Source: an uncultured Robiginitomaculum sp.
GTDB lineage: Bacteria; Pseudomonadota; Alphaproteobacteria; Caulobacterales; Maricaulaceae
NCBI GenBank assembly: GCA_938003555.1
Contig: CALKXN010000247.1
Coordinates: 1-8,887, forward strand
Direction: 5' to 3'
Length of the DNA stretch: 8,887 nt
In this document: positions 5,805 to 8,887 of the stretch, piece after piece
Numbering within the stretch: the first letter of the stretch is position 1
Layout of the letters: every line of letters begins with the position of its first letter
Position numbers and translations under genes: made by a program
The notes under the pieces: model-generated
What the model saw: the letters and a program-made list of their open reading frames with translations, nothing else
Told to the model about the DNA's origin: nothing
Databases searched by the model: none

Positions 5805-8800
5805 TTAGAACTTGCCTTTGACACCAAAGAAGATGCGCGGCCCGTAAATACTGGACTGACCGAAATTATTAGTCTGATAGAAACTATCGCGGCGCGGTTC
5901 ATCAAATAGATTCAATCCCTGGACAGTAAGTTTATAGTTGTCGTTTATTTTATACGATGCGCGAGCCTCAATGACTTCATTCGCATCAACATAGCGCAAC
6001 CGCGTGCCATTACTTGTATAAGGCTGGAAGTATTGATCACGGTATTTGTAATATGCCGCAACATCAAAGTCACCGACTTGGTAGTAAACTTGACCAGAGA
6101 AGACATGCTTGGACAAGCCAGGAATATTGGCCGGCGCAATTAAGGCGACATGAGTTTGCGTAAAGCTGCCATCCAGTTCACGCGTACCACGCACACCATA
6201 ATTACTGTCTTGGAACTCAAAGTCAGAGTCAGCATAGTTATAGCTCGCTTTGAAGCCAAACCCACTCCAGAAACTTGGAAGATAAGAGAAACGATGCGCC
6301 GCAGTGATCTCCACGCCGTAAAGCGCTGCAGTGTCTTGATTAGTCGCATTCACAGTCACCGGAAGCGTGACCGAATTTCCATCTACGACGAAATCCTCGT
6401 TCACAACAGCGTTCTCAAACCCGCCAATGAAATCTTTATAATAGAAACCAACCGCCAATAAGCTATCCTCATTAGGATACCATTCTACGGCAGCATCATA
6501 ATTCCATGACGTTAAAGGCAGATAATCCGGATTTCCACTCGCCGACACATCAAGAAGGTCCTCAACAGTTGTGATAGGCTGACCATCATTATCGCCCTCA
6601 TCAAAGGTTCGATTGAAGCTCATGTCCGAAAGGTCAACCCGTGAAAGCCCCCGAAAAATACCGCCGCGAACAAGAATGTCTTCACGCAGGTCAGCAACAA
6701 TATTAAAACTTGGGAGAATTTCTGTGTAGTCGCTTCCGCCTGATACCTTCTCAAGATTGCTGGTATCTTCATCAAGTGTAAGCTCACCCGTATTCGGGTC
6801 TGTATCAATTGTATAAGTTGGGCGATAACCGATTGAATCAACTTTGGTGTTCACAACGCGGACACCAAAATTACCTCGAACAGGTATGGTGTTAAATTCG
6901 CCCGTAAAGTTTGCTTTCACGTAACCTGCCAACGTCGTCTCAGTTAAGTCAGTTGTTGCGCTGCTCTCCTCTATAAGTTCAGGATATTCAAGAGTTGCGC
7001 CGTTTCCGTCAAGAATGGCTTGCGCCAGACATGCATTGTCAAATGTCGCCCAGCCATTCGCGACTCCAGTCACGTTTCCAGCATTGTCACCATATGTAAA
7101 CAAGTTGCCGCTACGAACCGAATCCAAGAAACTACTTTCTGCAAATGGAGTAGCACAATCATAAATACTTGCGTCACCGTCTCTTAAAGTAAACGTATCG
7201 CGCTGGCCACCGAGGTTTTTATAGCCAATTTCTGAAAGACGAACACCAAAATCGATGCTGTCCGCGAACGGTTGATCAAACGCGTAATTAAAATCAAGAC
7301 GCCCGGCCTTAACAGTATTATCCCGGTCAACATCGCTATCAACACGCAAGCGGATATCATCATCATAATTGTTGATATTTGCGACATCAAAATCATCACC
7401 GATGACATATTGCGGGATACCACTCTCAATTGAATACTGAACAGGGATCCGTTGACCTGATTGAACGCGAACGATTTGTTGAATTTCTTGGCGATTCGTT
7501 TTTGAAAATGCAACATCGGCAGACGCTGTTAATTTGTCATTAAACTCATACTCGACATCAAGACCAACACCTTCGTAAGTTTCTTTACGCTCATAAATTT
7601 CACCGCCCGAAGCAATTTCACTCTCATAAGCGATGCGAAGCGTTTCGCCGTTACCATCAGTGATGAGAGATCCAATGGTGCTATCAAATCCAAGAAACCC
7701 GTCTAGGTTACGAATATTACGGCGTGAGTTATCAAATGTAATATCATAGCGATCTTCCGCTTGAGTGCGTTCTGACCACTGAGCGTCCAAATTTACATTG
7801 AGTTGATTATTGGGCGCCCATTGAATTGCGCCAAAAAGAGAATCCCGCTTGTCAGATGTGTCATTTTGACGATACCCGCGCTGGCTCATGGCAAATGTAT
7901 ATTCTTCGCCAGCATCACGCGCCAGACCTGTCGTCGGGTCGATCCGTGTATCATACCCATCATTCGTACCACGATAATTTGGGCCGCGATCACCTGACCG
8001 CGTATTGTCATCTTCGCAATCATCGTCTCGGTTGACATTAACTGAGAAGCCTTGATTCGTGTTCTCGCCTGTACCGTTAAGAATACATGCAAAACGCGAC
8101 GACCCAGTTGGGCTAGTTGAGCGAATTTCTTGCTCAGGCTGTGAAATAGCGCTGATTTGGCCACCAAGACTGATCCCAAGCTCACCGCCCCCGCTAAGAT
8201 CGAATTGATCAACATATGACCCCGTCACGCGGTAACCAAAATCGCCCTCCATGCTGTCATTTATGTTGAGTTGATCCGGGTTGATATTCCCTTTTAGATC
8301 AAATTGAACGCGGCGCTTACCATAATCCAAAGGCTTAAGTGTATCCAAATGAATTTGCCCGGCAACACCACCTTCAATCAAGCTGGCATCTTGGGTTTTA
8401 TAAATCGCCAGTTTGTTGAGCAATTCAGATGGGAATTGTGAGAAATTAACAGAGCGGTCGCCAGAGCCATTCGTCGCCTCACGACCATTGAACACTGTCG
8501 AACTCAGGAACGGCCCAAGACCCCGAATAGAAATCTCTGTTGCGCCGCCATTCTCACGATGAGAAGACGCGCCTGTAATCGTTTCCAAGGCCTCACCGAT
8601 GGATAAAGCTGGAAGCTCACCAATCTCAGTCGCGGACAGCCCGTCAACAATTGTCGTCTCTTGGCGTTTGATGTTAATCGAGCTCTGAATAACCTGACGT
8701 GTGCCTGTCGCAATCACTTCATCTTCAATCGCGTCAACCGTTTGGGCCGTTGCCGCGCTACTAATGATCAGCGCAGAGAGCCCCGCCGTCATCAGCAATG

Positions 8801-8861
8801 ACGCTCGAATAAAAGATCTATTAGGCTTTAAGTTATTATTTTTGACAGACGTGTCGAACAT
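5805..8861 (-). CDS. TonB-dependent outer-membrane receptor (TonB_Xanth_Caul type), probable oligoalginate importer
   Basis: This 1018-residue protein has a long basic N-terminus (R15, R19), a hydrophobic core (about 20-37) and a signal peptidase I site after ATA (A39). A TonB-box-like segment DEVIATGTR (47-55) follows, then a plug domain (about 65-178; SIGEAL, SIRGLGP, VFNGRE, LIEGGVAGQIHLDT) and a 22-strand-type barrel ending in GVKGKF, with the terminal Phe typical of outer-membrane barrels. Plug motifs and length resemble TIGR01782-type receptors, common in Caulobacter- and Xanthomonas-like carbohydrate loci. No N-terminal signalling extension is present, so it is not a FecA-type transducer. 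Its four cysteines form two likely loop pairs (C259/C282 and C569/C611). Position beside the alginate lyases implies uptake of alginate oligomers; the substrate is inferred from context only. GGGGA at 8871-8867, six bases before ATG, supports the start. A terminator closes the gene. Confidence 0.94.
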   Translation of the reverse strand: MFDTSVKNNNLKPNRSFIRASLLMTAGLSALIISSAATAQTVDAIEDEVIATGTRQVIQSSINIKRQETTIVDGLSATEIGELPALSIGEALETITGASSHRENGGATEISIRGLGPFLSSTVFNGREATNGSGDRSVNFSQFPSELLNKLAIYKTQDASLIEGGVAGQIHLDTLKPLDYGKRRVQFDLKGNINPDQLNINDSMEGDFGYRVTGSYVDQFDLSGGGELGISLGGQISAISQPEQEIRSTSPTGSSRFACILNGTGENTNQGFSVNVNRDDDCEDDNTRSGDRGPNYRGTNDGYDTRIDPTTGLARDAGEEYTFAMSQRGYRQNDTSDKRDSLFGAIQWAPNNQLNVNLDAQWSERTQAEDRYDITFDNSRRNIRNLDGFLGFDSTIGSLITDGNGETLRIAYESEIASGGEIYERKETYEGVGLDVEYEFNDKLTASADVAFSKTNRQEIQQIVRVQSGQRIPVQYSIESGIPQYVIGDDFDVANINNYDDDIRLRVDSDVDRDNTVKAGRLDFNYAFDQPFADSIDFGVRLSEIGYKNLGGQRDTFTLRDGDASIYDCATPFAESSFLDSVRSGNLFTYGDNAGNVTGVANGWATFDNACLAQAILDGNGATLEYPELIEESSATTDLTETTLAGYVKANFTGEFNTIPVRGNFGVRVVNTKVDSIGYRPTYTIDTDPNTGELTLDEDTSNLEKVSGGSDYTEILPSFNIVADLREDILVRGGIFRGLSRVDLSDMSFNRTFDEGDNDGQPITTVEDLLDVSASGNPDYLPLTSWNYDAAVEWYPNEDSLLAVGFYYKDFIGGFENAVVNEDFVVDGNSVTLPVTVNATNQDTAALYGVEITAAHRFSYLPSFWSGFGFKASYNYADSDFEFQDSNYGVRGTRELDGSFTQTHVALIAPANIPGLSKHVFSGQVYYQVGDFDVAAYYKYRDQYFQPYTSNGTRLRYVDANEVIEARASYKINDNYKLTVQGLNLFDEPRRDSFYQTNNFGQSSIYGPRIFFGVKGKF

Positions 8862-8887
8862 TGTGTTCCCCTATATATGAGTCTTAT

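Noticed and set aside
8862..8887. Promoter or operator for the TonB-dependent receptor
   Set aside because: Only 26 bases precede the gene in this window; they hold a GGGGA ribosome site but no operator-like repeat, and the promoter probably lies outside.

Overview
The window reads as part of an alginate (brown-algal polyuronate) utilisation locus from a Gram-negative marine bacterium. A 1018-residue TonB-dependent receptor of the TonB_Xanth_Caul type, lipoprotein-like polysaccharide lyases and moderate base composition suggest a marine alphaproteobacterium (Caulobacter/Hyphomonas-like) or an alteromonad-type gammaproteobacterium. The sequence alone does not settle which; no rRNA or tRNA is present.

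All five genes lie on the minus strand, so transcription runs from high to low coordinates. From right to left: (1) 8861-5805, an outer-membrane TonB-dependent receptor, closed by a strong rho-independent terminator at 5780-5740; (2) 5673-4924, a GntR/FadR-family (FCD domain) regulator with its own short upstream region; (3) a 121-bp regulatory region (4803-4923) holding a good sigma70-type promoter overlapped by operator-like repeats; (4) 4802-2499, a two-domain PL6 alginate lyase; (5) 2502-313, a PL17 exo-oligoalginate lyase overlapping the PL6 gene by 4 bp (ATGA); (6) 311 to beyond base 1, a KdgF-type cupin cut by the window edge. Genes 4-6 form one tightly packed operon.

The parts fit one pathway. 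PL6 cuts alginate to unsaturated oligomers and the receptor imports oligomers across the outer membrane. PL17 trims oligomers to unsaturated monouronate, and KdgF opens that ring towards 4-deoxy-5-keto-uronate (DEH). Catalytic residues of both lyases can be aligned at constant offset with the characterised enzymes AlyGC (PL6) and Alg17C (PL17), as I remember their numbering. The regulator probably represses the operon and itself: similar AAYTGGTATA / AATTGTC...ACCAGTT elements occur in front of both genes, and one lies on the -35 box of the lyase operon.

I do not see an obviously new biological system. The most interesting unexplained structure is in the two short intergenic regions: operator-like repeats with different spacings, a terminator abutting an operator, and an orphan Shine-Dalgarno sequence in the lyase mRNA leader. 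No mobile element, CRISPR array, tRNA or rRNA was seen, and no gene-free stretch exceeds 131 bases.
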